Shown: piece by piece, positions 15,409-26,675 of the stretch | How the letters are laid out: every line of letters begins with the position of its first letter | Numbering within the stretch: position 1 is the stretch's first letter | Assembly: GCA_031178005.1 (NCBI GenBank) | Contig: JAPSJV010000014.1 | Location: forward strand, 22,041 to 68,420 | DNA length: 46,380 bases | Reading direction: 5' to 3' | Origin: Pseudarthrobacter sp. | Lineage (GTDB): Bacteria; Actinomycetota; Actinomycetes; Actinomycetales; Micrococcaceae | Notes under the pieces: model-generated | What the model saw: only the letters and a program-made list of their open reading frames with translations | What the model was told of the DNA's origin: nothing | The model's database searches: none | Program-made: the position numbers and the translations under genes

Positions 15409-16224
15409 ATGAACAGCCAGCACACCCGCCGTACGGCGCTTGCAAGCATATTGGCCGCTGCCGCACTGGCATTGACTGCCTGCGGCGGATCACCCACCCC
15501 CTCCCAGAGCGGCGGGGACACTTCCCTGTCTGACGTGAAATCAAAGGGCGAAATTGTCTTCGCTACCGAGGGCACGTACCGGCCGTTCAGCTTTCATGCC
15601 GACGGCGCGGGCAAGCTCACCGGCTTCGATGTCGAAATCGCGGAGGCCGTGGCCGGCAGGATCGGGGTGAAGGCTGCCTTCCAGGAGACCCAGTTCGATG
15701 GCGTCTTCGCCGGGCTGGACTCCAAACGCTTCGACGCGATCGCCAACCAGATCTCGATCAATGAAGAGCGCAAAGCCAAGTACGATTTCTCCACCCCCTA
15801 CACAATCTCCACTGGCGTGATCGTGACCAAGGAGGACAACAACTCCATCACCGGCTTTGAGAGCCTGAACGGCAAAACCACTGCCCAGTCCCTCACCAGC
15901 AACTTCTACAAGATGGCGGTGGAGGCTGGCGCGAACGTGGAGGCCGTTGAAGGCTGGGCCCAGAGCGCCACCTTGGTCCAGCAGGGCCGAGTGGATGCCA
16001 CCGTGAACGACAAACTCACCTACCTGGACTACGCCAAGTCGACGCCGGACTCCGGTTTGAAGATCGCCGCAGAGACCACCGAGAAAACCGAAAGCGCCTT
16101 TGTGTTCCGGAAGGGGTCCACCGAACTGGTCGCGGCCGTGGACAAGGCCCTGGCCGACCTCACTGCGGATGGCACCCTCGCCGGCATCTCCGAGAAATAT
16201 TTCGGCGCGGACGTCACCAAGTAA
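15409..16224 (+). CDS. Amino-acid ABC transporter substrate-binding lipoprotein
   Basis: 271 aa. The signal peptide ends in the lipobox LTACG, with the lipidated Cys at about residue 25. The body is a family-3 solute-binding protein: GEIVFATEGTYRPFSF at the start, then LTGFDVEIAEAVAGRIG, DSKRFDAIANQISINEERK and the GWAQSATLVQQGRVDATVND segment. The last segment resembles L-cystine and other polar amino-acid binding proteins (TcyA/FliY-like); the ligand is inferred only. It is first in a three-gene importer operon, with the permease ATG directly after its TAA. The leader upstream carries a Trp-rich ORF and hairpin. Confidence 0.93.
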   Translation: MNSQHTRRTALASILAAAALALTACGGSPTPSQSGGDTSLSDVKSKGEIVFATEGTYRPFSFHADGAGKLTGFDVEIAEAVAGRIGVKAAFQETQFDGVFAGLDSKRFDAIANQISINEERKAKYDFSTPYTISTGVIVTKEDNNSITGFESLNGKTTAQSLTSNFYKMAVEAGANVEAVEGWAQSATLVQQGRVDATVNDKLTYLDYAKSTPDSGLKIAAETTEKTESAFVFRKGSTELVAAVDKALADLTADGTLAGISEKYFGADVTK

Positions 16225-16884
16225 ATGAACTGGGATCTAGTCTGGAGTTCTTTCGGACCGATCATCAGCGGGGCCATCACGGGAACCATTCCCCTGACCC
16301 TGGCCTCATTCGTGTTGGGCCTCATCCTTGCCCTGCTGGTGGCGCTGATGCGGCTCAGTCCCAACGTGTTGCTGTCTGGAGCCGGGCGTTTCTACGTCTC
16401 CGTCATCCGTGGCACGCCGCTGTTGGTGCAGCTTTTTGTCATCTTCTACGGCCTGCCCAGCATCGGCATTCGGCTGGATCCCTGGCCCAGCGCGATCATC
16501 GCATTCTCCTTGAACGTGGGAGGCTATGCAGCGGAGATCATCCGGGCTGCCATCCTGTCCGTTCCGAAGGGGCAGTGGGAGGCAGGGCACACCATCGGCA
16601 TGTCGCGGCCGCAGACTTTGCTGCGGGTCATCCTGCCCCAGGCTGCCAGGGTATCCGTCCCGCCCCTGTCCAACACCTTCATTTCACTGGTCAAGGACAC
16701 TTCCCTTGCTTCGCTCATCCTGGTGACCGAGCTGTTCCGCAATGCCCAGCAGATCGCCGCCTTCAGCCAGGAATTTATGGTCCTGTACCTGCAGGCCGCG
16801 CTGGTCTACTGGGTCATCTGCCTGGTGCTGTCCACGGGCCAATCAGTCCTGGAGAAGAGATTGGACCGCTATGTCGCCCACTGA
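16225..16884 (+). CDS. Amino-acid ABC transporter permease
   Basis: 219 aa, HisM/GlnP-type. It has five or so helices and the cytoplasmic EAA-type loop (SVPKGQWEAGHTIGMSRPQTL), which docks on the ATPase. The ATG follows the binding-protein stop with no gap, and the gene overlaps the ATPase gene by 14 bp, so all three are translated from one message. As only one permease is encoded, it is expected to act as a homodimer. Confidence 0.94.
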   Translation: MNWDLVWSSFGPIISGAITGTIPLTLASFVLGLILALLVALMRLSPNVLLSGAGRFYVSVIRGTPLLVQLFVIFYGLPSIGIRLDPWPSAIIAFSLNVGGYAAEIIRAAILSVPKGQWEAGHTIGMSRPQTLLRVILPQAARVSVPPLSNTFISLVKDTSLASLILVTELFRNAQQIAAFSQEFMVLYLQAALVYWVICLVLSTGQSVLEKRLDRYVAH

Positions 16885-17710
16885 ATCCGACGCACAGCAG
16901 AGGCCCAGGGCCGGTTCGGTCCTCTCCGCCCGCAACCTGCAGAAATCCTTCGGCAGCAACACTGTGCTCCGCGGCATCGACCTGGACATCCGCCGCGGTC
17001 AGGTCGTGGCGCTCATTGGCCCGTCAGGTTCCGGCAAGACCACCGTGCTGCGTTCCCTGAACGGCCTGGAAATTCCAGACGCCGGCACCGTCACCTTCGC
17101 GGGTGCTGCGGCGCCGGTATCCGGCAAAGTCGGCGGGGAACAGCCCGGCACCCTCACCATCGACTTCGCCAAGGCCACCGGCAGGAAGGACCTCGCTTCC
17201 CTGCGGGACCGCAGTGCCATGGTTTTCCAGCACTACAACCTGTTTCCGCACATGACCGTCCTCAAGAACGTCATCGGGGGCCCCGTCCAGGTGCAGAAGC
17301 GGCCGCGGGCCGAGGCCATTGCCGACGCCGAAAAGCTGCTGGAGCGGGTAGGGCTGGCAGATAAGCGCAATGCCTATCCCTTCGAGCTGTCAGGCGGCCA
17401 GCAGCAGCGCGTGGGCATTGTGCGGGCGCTGGCCCTTAAACCGCAGCTGCTGCTGTTCGACGAGCCCACCTCCGCCCTGGATCCGGAGCTGGTGGGCGAA
17501 GTCCTGGGTGTTATCAAGGAACTCGCCGACGAAGGCTGGACCATGGTAATCGTCACCCATGAGCTGGCGTTCGCCCGCAGCGTTGCCGACGAAGTCATCT
17601 TTATGGACGGCGGCGTGGTGGTGGAGCGCGGTCCCGCCGCCGAGGTACTGCGCGCACCCCGGCAAGAACGGACCCGGCAGTTCGTCCAGCGGCTAAATCA
17701 CGACATCTAG
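16871..17710 (+). CDS. Amino-acid ABC transporter ATP-binding protein
   Basis: 279 aa from the ATG at 16871, inside the end of the permease gene. A longer upstream frame is the permease region read out of frame. Motifs: Walker A GPSGSGKTT, Q-loop MVFQHYNLFPHMTV, signature LSGGQQQRVGI, Walker B LLLFDEPTSALDPEL and an H-loop VTHELAFARSV. It powers uptake by the adjoining permease. There is a longer than usual insert of about 25 residues before the Q-loop (GKVGGEQPGTLTIDFAKATG). The stop codon shares a CTAG with that of the convergent mannosidase gene. Confidence 0.95.
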   Translation: MSPTESDAQQRPRAGSVLSARNLQKSFGSNTVLRGIDLDIRRGQVVALIGPSGSGKTTVLRSLNGLEIPDAGTVTFAGAAAPVSGKVGGEQPGTLTIDFAKATGRKDLASLRDRSAMVFQHYNLFPHMTVLKNVIGGPVQVQKRPRAEAIADAEKLLERVGLADKRNAYPFELSGGQQQRVGIVRALALKPQLLLFDEPTSALDPELVGEVLGVIKELADEGWTMVIVTHELAFARSVADEVIFMDGGVVVERGPAAEVLRAPRQERTRQFVQRLNHDI

Positions 17711-20700
17711 CGGCTGAACCGCAGGGTCACCAGCTGGAAGGGGCGCAGCTCAAGCGCAGCGGTGCCCTGTTCCAGGCTGAAACCCGGGGCATCGACGGGC
17801 CGTTCGAGCAGATCCACGGCCTGGACGGAACGGCTCGCAAAGCCGGCGGCCACCACGCCGCGGGACCGCTGTCCCAGTGACTCGTACAGCCGCACAATGA
17901 CGTCTCCGGACCCGTCCCCGGCCAGCTTCACAGCTTCAACCACCAGCGCCGGATTGTCTACCGTCACGAGTGGCGCTACAGGTTGCCCGCCCTGGACAGA
18001 GCGCGGTGGGAGGTTGGTCCGGTACCCCTCCTCCACGGCCTCCGCGATTCCGGCCCCGGGACGAATCGTGACCGTCAGTTCGTGGCTTCCCTGGTCTGCC
18101 TGCGGGTCCGGGAACTTGGCGGCACGCAACAGGGAGAGCCGCACCGTGGTGGTGGTCCCGCCGTCGTCCCTTACTGCCTTGGTGACGTCGTGGCCATAGG
18201 TTGAAGAATTGCTGATGGCCACCCCATAGCCGGGCTCCCCCACGTGGATCCAGCGGTGTGCGCAGATCTCGAACTTGGCCGCTTCCCAGGATGTGTTCAC
18301 GTGGGTGGGGCGGTAGACGTGGCCGAACTGGGTTTCGGAGGCCGAACGGTCCGCCCTGACGTCCAGCGGGAAGCCCAGCTTGAGGAGCTTCTCGCGTTCG
18401 TGCCAATCCACGCTGGTGGTGATGGACAGCGACGGGCTCCCGGCTGAAAGGGTAATGCGCTGGGTCACCGGTGATTTTCCGGCCAGCCGTTCCACCACCA
18501 CGACGGCGGCACCCGGCTGCTGCTCCACCCTCATGTTCAGGGCCTCCCGCAGGGAGGTGACGTTGCGCCGGTAGAACTCGTCAATGTCCCAGGCATCCCA
18601 CTCGTTGGGCGTATCGCGGTGCAGTTCAAGGTGGTTTCCCGGCTGCCCTGGAGCGATGGCCTCGCGCCCGGTCGCGTGGTCAACCAGCGAGACAAGCAGG
18701 CCGGAGGGATCAAATTCTGCCCGGATGACGCCGTTATCCAGCACCACCGAACCGCCGGTTTCCAGGACCTGAACGTCCCCGCCCGTGCTATCCGCTTCGG
18801 CGATGGCCAGGGCCTCGACGCTGTTGCGCGAATGCGGGGCAGCGTTGAGCAGCAAAGTACGAGATCCTGGTCCGGTCAGGGCACTGGCGGCGGCACCGAT
18901 GATCGCTTCCAGGTCCGCGGCGATGGCCTGGTAGTTCCGCTCCGCGTCCTGGTGCACCCAGGCAATGGAGCTGCCGGGCAGGATGTCATGGAACTGCTGC
19001 AGGAGGACCAAGCGCCAGAGCCGCTTCAGCTCCGCGGCGGGGTACTCGTAGCTGCCGGCGCACCGGACAGCGGCAGAGGCGCACCACAGCTCCGCCTCTC
19101 GCAGCAAGTGTTCACTGCGCCGGTTGCCAAGTTTGGTACGCGCCTGGCTGGTGTACGTCCCGCGGTGCAGCTCCAGGTACATCTCCCCCACCCACACCGG
19201 CAGGTTGGCGTATTCCTCGCGGGCCTGCTCAAAGAAGCTGGCCGCTGTGCCCAGGCGTACCCTCGGGGATCCCTCCAGGCTGGCCGTGCGGTGGGCCGCC
19301 GCCAGCATTTCCCGGGTGGGGCCACCGCCGCCGTCCCCATGGCCAAAGGGAACCAGCGAGGTGTTGCCGCGGCCATGGTCCCGGTAGTTCCGTTCTGCAT
19401 GGGCCAGTTCGCGGCCGCTGAGTTCGGCATTGTAGGTGTCCACCGGTGGGAAATGCGTGAAGAGCCGGGTGCCGTCGATGCCTTCCCAGTTGAAGGTGTG
19501 GTGCGGCATCCGGTTGACCTGGTTCCAGGAGATCTTCTGCGTCAGGAACCATTGGCTGCCGGCGGACTTGACGATCTGCGGGAGCGCAGCGGAGTAGCCG
19601 AACGAATCGGGCAGCCATGCCTCCTGGCAGTCCACCCCGAATTCCTCCAGGAAAAAGCCCTTGCCCTCAATGAACTGCCGGGCCATGGCCTCGCCGCCGG
19701 GCATGTTGGTATCCGACTCCACCCACATGCCGCCGACCGGGACGAACTGCCCGGCCGCCACCTTTTCCTTGATACGGCCGAACAGGTCCGGGTAGTACTC
19801 TTTGATCCAGGCCAATTGCTGGGCCGAGGAACAGGAAAAAACAAAGTCCGGGTAGTCATCCATCAGTGCAACCACGTTGGAGAAGGTCCGGGCACATTTG
19901 CGGATGGTTTCGCGGACCGGCCACAGCCAGGCTGAGTCGATGTGCGCATGGCCGGTGGCCACCAGCTGGTGGGCGGACGGATAGGCCGGCTGCCTGAGTA
20001 CCTCTTCCAGCGCCTGCCTTCCGGCGGCAGCTGTGCCTCCGACGTCGTCCGGATCCACCGCGTCCATCATGTCCTCGAGGGCGCGCAGAATACGGTAGCG
20101 GCGGGGCTGTTCCATGGGCAGTTGGTGCATCAGCCCATGGAGCGTCCAAACGTCCTGCTGCAGCTCCCAGACCGTTTGGTTCAGTTCCGCAATGACGATG
20201 TTTCCAAGCCGGTACTGCGGGGCGCTGCCTGCCGTTGATTTGTCGCCGTAGGGCGTCGACGCGAACGTCCAGCCCTGGGCGACGTCCGGGTTGGCAGCCG
20301 CTTCCACGTAGAAGTCGATGGCCAGCCCGGAGCCCAGGAGCTTGAGCGGAATGTACTGGTTGCGGGGCGAGATCGCCTTGATGATGCTGCCGTCAGGCCG
20401 CCAGGCAATACCTTCGCACTGGAAGCCTGGCGCCTCCTGCGTGAAGCCAAGGTCAACCACTATTTCGACGGCGGTACCCGGCTGGGTGCCCCAATCAAGC
20501 GGGACTTCGCCCTGCAGCCGCAGCCACTTGGTGCTCCACGGCCGGCCCCAGGCTGCACCTGGCTCCTGCGGCCTGAACTCCTGTTGCAGGGCCGCCGCCA
20601 CGGGCACCGGCTCATCCGGGACTTCCCAGCTGGACAGCGACAACGCGATGCTGCGGGCATAGACGGCAGGAGTAATCCGCTCCCGCAAGAAGCGGTCCAG

Positions 20701-20733
20701 GCGGACTTCAGTGAGCCGGCGGTCGTCGTGCAA
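17707..20733 (-). CDS. Glycoside hydrolase family 38 alpha-mannosidase
   Basis: 1008 aa from a TTG at 20731-20733, which is preceded by ACGAGG seven bases upstream and gives the family-typical LHDDRRLTEVRLDRFL start. An ATG at 20811 in the same frame would place the promoter and operator inside the gene. The GH38 catalytic part contains VATGHAHIDSAWLWPVRET and, further on, WLPDSFGYSAALPQI, with the catalytic-nucleophile aspartate in the latter region. Long C-terminal beta-sandwich domains follow. It is probably cytoplasmic (no signal peptide) and trims alpha-mannosides. It stands alone between two convergent or same-strand genes and appears to be transcribed singly from a regulated promoter. 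Confidence 0.93.
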   Translation of the reverse strand: MHDDRRLTEVRLDRFLRERITPAVYARSIALSLSSWEVPDEPVPVAAALQQEFRPQEPGAAWGRPWSTKWLRLQGEVPLDWGTQPGTAVEIVVDLGFTQEAPGFQCEGIAWRPDGSIIKAISPRNQYIPLKLLGSGLAIDFYVEAAANPDVAQGWTFASTPYGDKSTAGSAPQYRLGNIVIAELNQTVWELQQDVWTLHGLMHQLPMEQPRRYRILRALEDMMDAVDPDDVGGTAAAGRQALEEVLRQPAYPSAHQLVATGHAHIDSAWLWPVRETIRKCARTFSNVVALMDDYPDFVFSCSSAQQLAWIKEYYPDLFGRIKEKVAAGQFVPVGGMWVESDTNMPGGEAMARQFIEGKGFFLEEFGVDCQEAWLPDSFGYSAALPQIVKSAGSQWFLTQKISWNQVNRMPHHTFNWEGIDGTRLFTHFPPVDTYNAELSGRELAHAERNYRDHGRGNTSLVPFGHGDGGGGPTREMLAAAHRTASLEGSPRVRLGTAASFFEQAREEYANLPVWVGEMYLELHRGTYTSQARTKLGNRRSEHLLREAELWCASAAVRCAGSYEYPAAELKRLWRLVLLQQFHDILPGSSIAWVHQDAERNYQAIAADLEAIIGAAASALTGPGSRTLLLNAAPHSRNSVEALAIAEADSTGGDVQVLETGGSVVLDNGVIRAEFDPSGLLVSLVDHATGREAIAPGQPGNHLELHRDTPNEWDAWDIDEFYRRNVTSLREALNMRVEQQPGAAVVVVERLAGKSPVTQRITLSAGSPSLSITTSVDWHEREKLLKLGFPLDVRADRSASETQFGHVYRPTHVNTSWEAAKFEICAHRWIHVGEPGYGVAISNSSTYGHDVTKAVRDDGGTTTTVRLSLLRAAKFPDPQADQGSHELTVTIRPGAGIAEAVEEGYRTNLPPRSVQGGQPVAPLVTVDNPALVVEAVKLAGDGSGDVIVRLYESLGQRSRGVVAAGFASRSVQAVDLLERPVDAPGFSLEQGTAALELRPFQLVTLRFSR

Positions 20734-20771
20734 TGTTTGGCCTCGTTTGCTTCTGGACCGCGAGTAAAACG

Positions 20772-20818
20772 TGTCCAATCGATGGACAAAATCTACTGTC
20801 TCAGCCCACAATATCCAA
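20772..20818 (-). promoter_or_regulatory. Mannosidase promoter with an operator-like palindrome on the start site
   Basis: Minus strand: TTGGAT (20813-20818), 17 bp, TAGATT (20790-20795). The 17-bp palindrome TGTCCATCGATTGGACA (20772-20788) covers the predicted start site, so a bound repressor would block initiation. The cognate regulator is not identified. Confidence 0.6.
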
Positions 20819-20856
20819 GCCGGGGACCTGTCCGGCGTCCCTTGGCGGATGGGAAA

Positions 20857-21725
20857 TCAGGCAGGTGCAGCGGCGACTGCTGCCGGACTGGCAATGCGTT
20901 CCTGGCCAGCGTAAACGTTCAGGCTCTTGCCCCGGCTGAAGCCCACCAGGGTCATTCCGAACGACTCTGCGAGTTCCACTGCAAGGCTGGAGGGCGCACT
21001 GACGGCCGCCAGCACCGGGATCCCGGCGAGCGCCGCCTTCTGGACCAGCTCAAACGAGGCACGGCCGGACACCTGAAGGACCAGGTTGTGGAGCGGCAGC
21101 AACCCTTCACGCAGAGCCCACCCCACCACCTTGTCCACGGCATTGTGCCGTCCCACATCTTCCCGAAGGCACAAAAGCTCCACGCCGCCGTCGTCCTGGA
21201 TTCGGAAAAGACCCGCCGCATGCACGCCTCCGGTCGCCTCAAACAGGCTTTGGGCTTCGCGCAGGTGGTCCGGCAGGGAGGCCAAAACTTTGGCAGGAAT
21301 TGCCGCGCCACCGGCTGCGGGCGCATGATGCGAAGATTTCCTGACGGCGTCGATCGAATCGGTGCCGCAGATGCCGCAGGAGCTGCTGGTGAAGACGTTG
21401 CGCCCCCGTTCCGGCATCGTGACGTCCGGCCTCAGCTGGGCCTCCACCACGTTGAAGGTCTGCACGCCGTCCTCGTTCTCACCGGCGCAGAACCGCATGG
21501 ATACCAGGTGTTCCGGTTCCCAGATAACGCCCTCGGACACCAGGAATCCGGCAACCAGGTCAAAATCATCACCCGGTGTGCGCATGGTGACGGAAAAGGA
21601 CAGCTGGCCCAGGCGGACCTCCAAAGGCTCCTCCACGGCCAGGACATCCTCACGGTTCCGCACCGGGAATTCGAGCGCTGCCGGCGAACCGTCCAGCAAA
21701 TAGCGGTGGATCCGGCGGCGCTGGG

Positions 21726-21738
<13 letters not shown>
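20857..21738 (-). CDS. fdhD: Sulfurtransferase FdhD (formate dehydrogenase activation)
   Basis: 293 aa. FdhD passes sulfur from a cysteine desulfurase to the molybdenum cofactor, making the sulfurated form that formate-dehydrogenase-type enzymes need. The persulfide motif SSCGICGTDSI is at about residues 119-129, with C121 and C124 as in characterised FdhD. LREDVGRHNAVDKVVG and VSGRASFELVQKAALAGIPVLAAVSAPS are conserved family blocks. It overlaps the upstream oxidoreductase gene by 13 bp, so the enzyme and its activator are made together. It is last in the molybdenum operon. Confidence 0.96.
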
Positions 21739-24104
<2,366 letters not shown>

Positions 24105-24147
24105 CCTCCCATCATCCCAAGGTGTTCCTTCCGGCGCCACCAACCGC

Positions 24148-25479
24148 TCAATCCAGCAGTGCACTCCAGTCCACTGGGCCCGAGGATTTGGCAGCACCGG
24201 TGCGGCGCGGCTTCCTTGCAGGCGGTTTGTCCGCTGGCTTGGCTTCGGCGGGGTTGGCCAGCTCCGGTGTCCACGGCAGGGCAAACGCGGGAACCGGCTC
24301 CCCCAGCTGGACACCATGCGGCGGAACCACCATCACGCCGTCTGCAGACGCCAGCCCGCGCATCATTCCGGCTCCGGTGTGCTGCGCCGGCGATGCCATC
24401 CCATACAGCATCCGGAAGGGCAGCAGCCGGGTATGCCGCAACTGCGGTTCCATGATGGTGCCGCAAGGCACTTCCCTGATGGCCAAGGGCCGGCCATTGC
24501 CCAGCGCGGCCAACATAGGCCAGCCCACGGTGCAAAGCGCCATCATGGCGGCCAGTGGATTGCCGGGCAGCCCCAGCACCATCCGGCCGTCCGGCAGTTC
24601 AGCCAGGACGGCAGGGTGGCCGGGACGCATCGCGATACCGTCGATCAGCAGCCGTCCGCCCAGCTCACTGACTGCGCGGCGGAGGTGATCCGTATCAGAA
24701 CGTCCGGTGCCCCCGGTGGTGATAACGACGTCGGCCGCTTCTTCGCCCGGCGAATCCTCCAGCGCCCCGAGCCACTCCTCGTAACTGTCGCCGATCCGCA
24801 GAGTTCCGCCGGGCACGCCGCCCATCATCTTGACGACGTCGGCGAGCTGGGGGCCGAACGTGTCGCGGACCCTGCCGGGTGCAGGCAGCCCGCTGTCCAC
24901 CACTTCCGATCCCGTCAGCACCAGCTTCACCACCGCTTTGCCCTTCACGGTCAGTTCGTCGTAGCCGGCCAGGGCTGCCAGGGCGAGATGGGCGGGATTC
25001 AGCGTAACGCCGCCTTTGATCAGGAGGTCGCCCGCGGCCGCTTCCTCGCCTGCCTTGCGGATGTGCTGGCCATTCCGCGGTTCGCCGGGCCGGGCGGTGC
25101 CGCCCAACTGCAGCACGGGCAGGCCGTCTTCATCAGTCCCCAGCACGGCGCTTTCGCTGCGCAGGACGGCTTTGGCACCCGGCGGGACCAGGCCGCCCGT
25201 GGCAATGGGGCTGGCCTGGTGCGGGGCGAGCCGGTGGCCGCGTTCTACCGGGATCCAGGGGCCGGAGCCGTTGACCGCCCAGCCATCCATGGCCGAAGAA
25301 GCGTAGTGCGGCATGTCCTGCAGTGCCGTAAGGTCCCCGGCCAGTTCGCGGCCCAGCGCCTGCCGCAGTGGAACCGGTCCCGGCGGGAGCGGAACCACAC
25401 TGTTCATGGCAGTCTGCCGGGCTTCATCCCAGGTATGCGCGTGGTGGTGTGCCGGGACTTCCGTACCCGCCGCGGTCAT
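24148..25479 (-). CDS. moeA: Molybdopterin molybdenumtransferase
   Basis: 443 aa. MoeA inserts molybdate into adenylylated molybdopterin. Family features: PLRQALGRELAGDL, the SSAMDGWAV block, GDSYEEWLGALEDSPGEEADV-type region, ITTGGTGRSDTDHLRRAV, and LPGNPLAAMMAL. The ATG overlaps the stop of the small DUF6457-like gene by four bases, and the oxidoreductase gene follows after 43 bp. The last 45 residues are a Lys/Pro/Ala-rich tail not typical of the family. Confidence 0.95.
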   Translation of the reverse strand: MTAAGTEVPAHHHAHTWDEARQTAMNSVVPLPPGPVPLRQALGRELAGDLTALQDMPHYASSAMDGWAVNGSGPWIPVERGHRLAPHQASPIATGGLVPPGAKAVLRSESAVLGTDEDGLPVLQLGGTARPGEPRNGQHIRKAGEEAAAGDLLIKGGVTLNPAHLALAALAGYDELTVKGKAVVKLVLTGSEVVDSGLPAPGRVRDTFGPQLADVVKMMGGVPGGTLRIGDSYEEWLGALEDSPGEEAADVVITTGGTGRSDTDHLRRAVSELGGRLLIDGIAMRPGHPAVLAELPDGRMVLGLPGNPLAAMMALCTVGWPMLAALGNGRPLAIREVPCGTIMEPQLRHTRLLPFRMLYGMASPAQHTGAGMMRGLASADGVMVVPPHGVQLGEPVPAFALPWTPELANPAEAKPADKPPARKPRRTGAAKSSGPVDWSALLD

Positions 25480-25787
25480 TCGGACGCGTCGGTTGTGGAT
25501 TCACCGGTTACGTTGCGGACGGCGTCGGCATCCGAGGCCAGCTTCCGGGCCAGCTCGATCGCCGCAGCCATAGCTGCCGGCTCCGCGGTTCGTCCTGACG
25601 CCGCCGCTTGTCCTGCGGCATAGCCGGCAACGAAGGTGGTCAGCGGCGCAGCGGGACGGACGATTGAGTGGGCGGCAACGCCGGCGAGGGAAAGGACGGC
25701 ATTAACGTCCACGTCGACACCCTCCAGTTCAAAGGCAGCGAGAAGGAGCTTGCTCCATTCCTCAAGAATCTGGTCCTGCGTCTTCAC
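25476..25787 (-). CDS. DUF6457-like small protein of the molybdenum operon
   Basis: 103 aa from a GTG at 25785-25787, with a strong GGAGG six bases upstream. A longer frame would run back through mobA. The start MKTQDQILEEWSKLLLAAFEL and the later VAGYAAGQAA match the small helical proteins found next to mobA in actinobacteria. The role is unknown. It overlaps mobA by 26 bp and moeA by 4 bp, so its expression is tightly tied to cofactor synthesis. Confidence 0.85.
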   Translation of the reverse strand: MKTQDQILEEWSKLLLAAFELEGVDVDVNAVLSLAGVAAHSIVRPAAPLTTFVAGYAAGQAAASGRTAEPAAMAAAIELARKLASDADAVRNVTGESTTDASE

Positions 25788-26478
25788 TGTCTGCCTCCAA
25801 GGTAGCTTCATCCAGGCGCCGGCCCGATCCGTTGTGTGTCTCTGCCCGCGCCACACCCAGCGCGTCGGCATCCGCCCACGTGTCGACGTCGTCGGTGGAC
25901 CCTGCCGGGACCGCGACGGCCGCCACCCCAAGATTAGCAAGGAGTGCCCGCACTGAGGCGTTTATGAGGGTTCCCCGCGAGGCCAGGTCGTCGGCGCTCT
26001 TTTGTAGCAGATCCGTGCTATAAAAACCGGCGAGTGGCTGGCTGCGGCCGTCTGCCGACTGCGCCACCACCCCGCCGAAGTGCACGTCGTGTTCTGCTCC
26101 GGATACACAGGCCGCCAACAAGACCGGCACAGCGTGCGCTACCAGGGGCATGTCACACGCCAGTACCAGAGTGAACGGCATGGGTGTCCGGTCCTGCGCT
26201 AAAGCGGAAAGTCCAGCGGCAATGGCGGCAGCGGGGCCGCTGAAGGGCGGGTCCTCGCGGGTAAAAAGCACCTGCCCGGCGACGTCTCTGGCGGTCGTTT
26301 GACCCGACGGTTCCGCTGCGTCGGCTGCCGGGCCAACCACAACAGTCCTGATTGCTCCCCCGGCCGCGGCGATGGCACGGTCCAGCAAGGTGGCGCCGTC
26401 GAACATCAGACGCGACTTGGGAACGCCGCCCAGCCGGGCGGACCGGCCGCCGGCCAGAATCAGGGCGTCATAATCCAC
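25762..26478 (-). CDS. mobA: Molybdenum cofactor guanylyltransferase (MobA-like)
   Basis: 238 aa. The N-terminal nucleotide-binding signature LILAGGRSARLGGVPKSRL is diagnostic for MobA-type nucleotidyltransferases. LACDMPLVAHAV carries the metal-binding aspartate, and SQPLAGFYSTDLL is the third block. It would join GMP to molybdopterin, giving the MGD form used by the downstream oxidoreductase. The C-terminus runs about 25 residues past the usual end, into the region overlapping the next gene. It is first gene of the operon. Confidence 0.92.
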   Translation of the reverse strand: MDYDALILAGGRSARLGGVPKSRLMFDGATLLDRAIAAAGGAIRTVVVGPAADAAEPSGQTTARDVAGQVLFTREDPPFSGPAAAIAAGLSALAQDRTPMPFTLVLACDMPLVAHAVPVLLAACVSGAEHDVHFGGVVAQSADGRSQPLAGFYSTDLLQKSADDLASRGTLINASVRALLANLGVAAVAVPAGSTDDVDTWADADALGVARAETHNGSGRRLDEATLEADSEDAGPDS

Positions 26479-26573
26479 GGCCCCAGCCTACCCGGTGGCC
26501 CCCGCCACCTCCCTTTCGTCCACGCTTGGACCTGCTTTGCCGCCTTCTTCTCCACCCTTACTTTGCGTCCAGC

Positions 26574-26632
26574 GGCGAGATAATGACGCTTAGACCGATC
26601 CTAAGCGGCATTATCTCGCCCCTCGACGGAGA
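26574..26632. repeat. Palindromic repeat family 2, copy B
   Basis: A 20-nt inverted repeat (26574-26593 with 26601-26620, 19 of 20 paired, 7-nt loop) starting GGCGAGATAATG and ending with CTCGACGGAG on the outer side. It aligns to 9839-9897 on the opposite strand. It sits in the 197-bp gap between mobA's start and the HNH gene's end. The rest of that gap shows nothing else I recognise. Confidence 0.85.
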
Positions 26633-26675
26633 GGGAAGCCGGTGGTGGGGCGTGGTCGGAGAGGTCAGGAGAGGA

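Noticed and set aside
18619..19935. Open frame of 438 codons opposite the mannosidase
   Set aside because: Antisense shadow of a well-supported gene.
20734..20811. Mannosidase start at the ATG at 20811
   Set aside because: It would place the promoter, operator palindrome and Shine-Dalgarno inside the coding region; the TTG gives the family-typical N-terminus.
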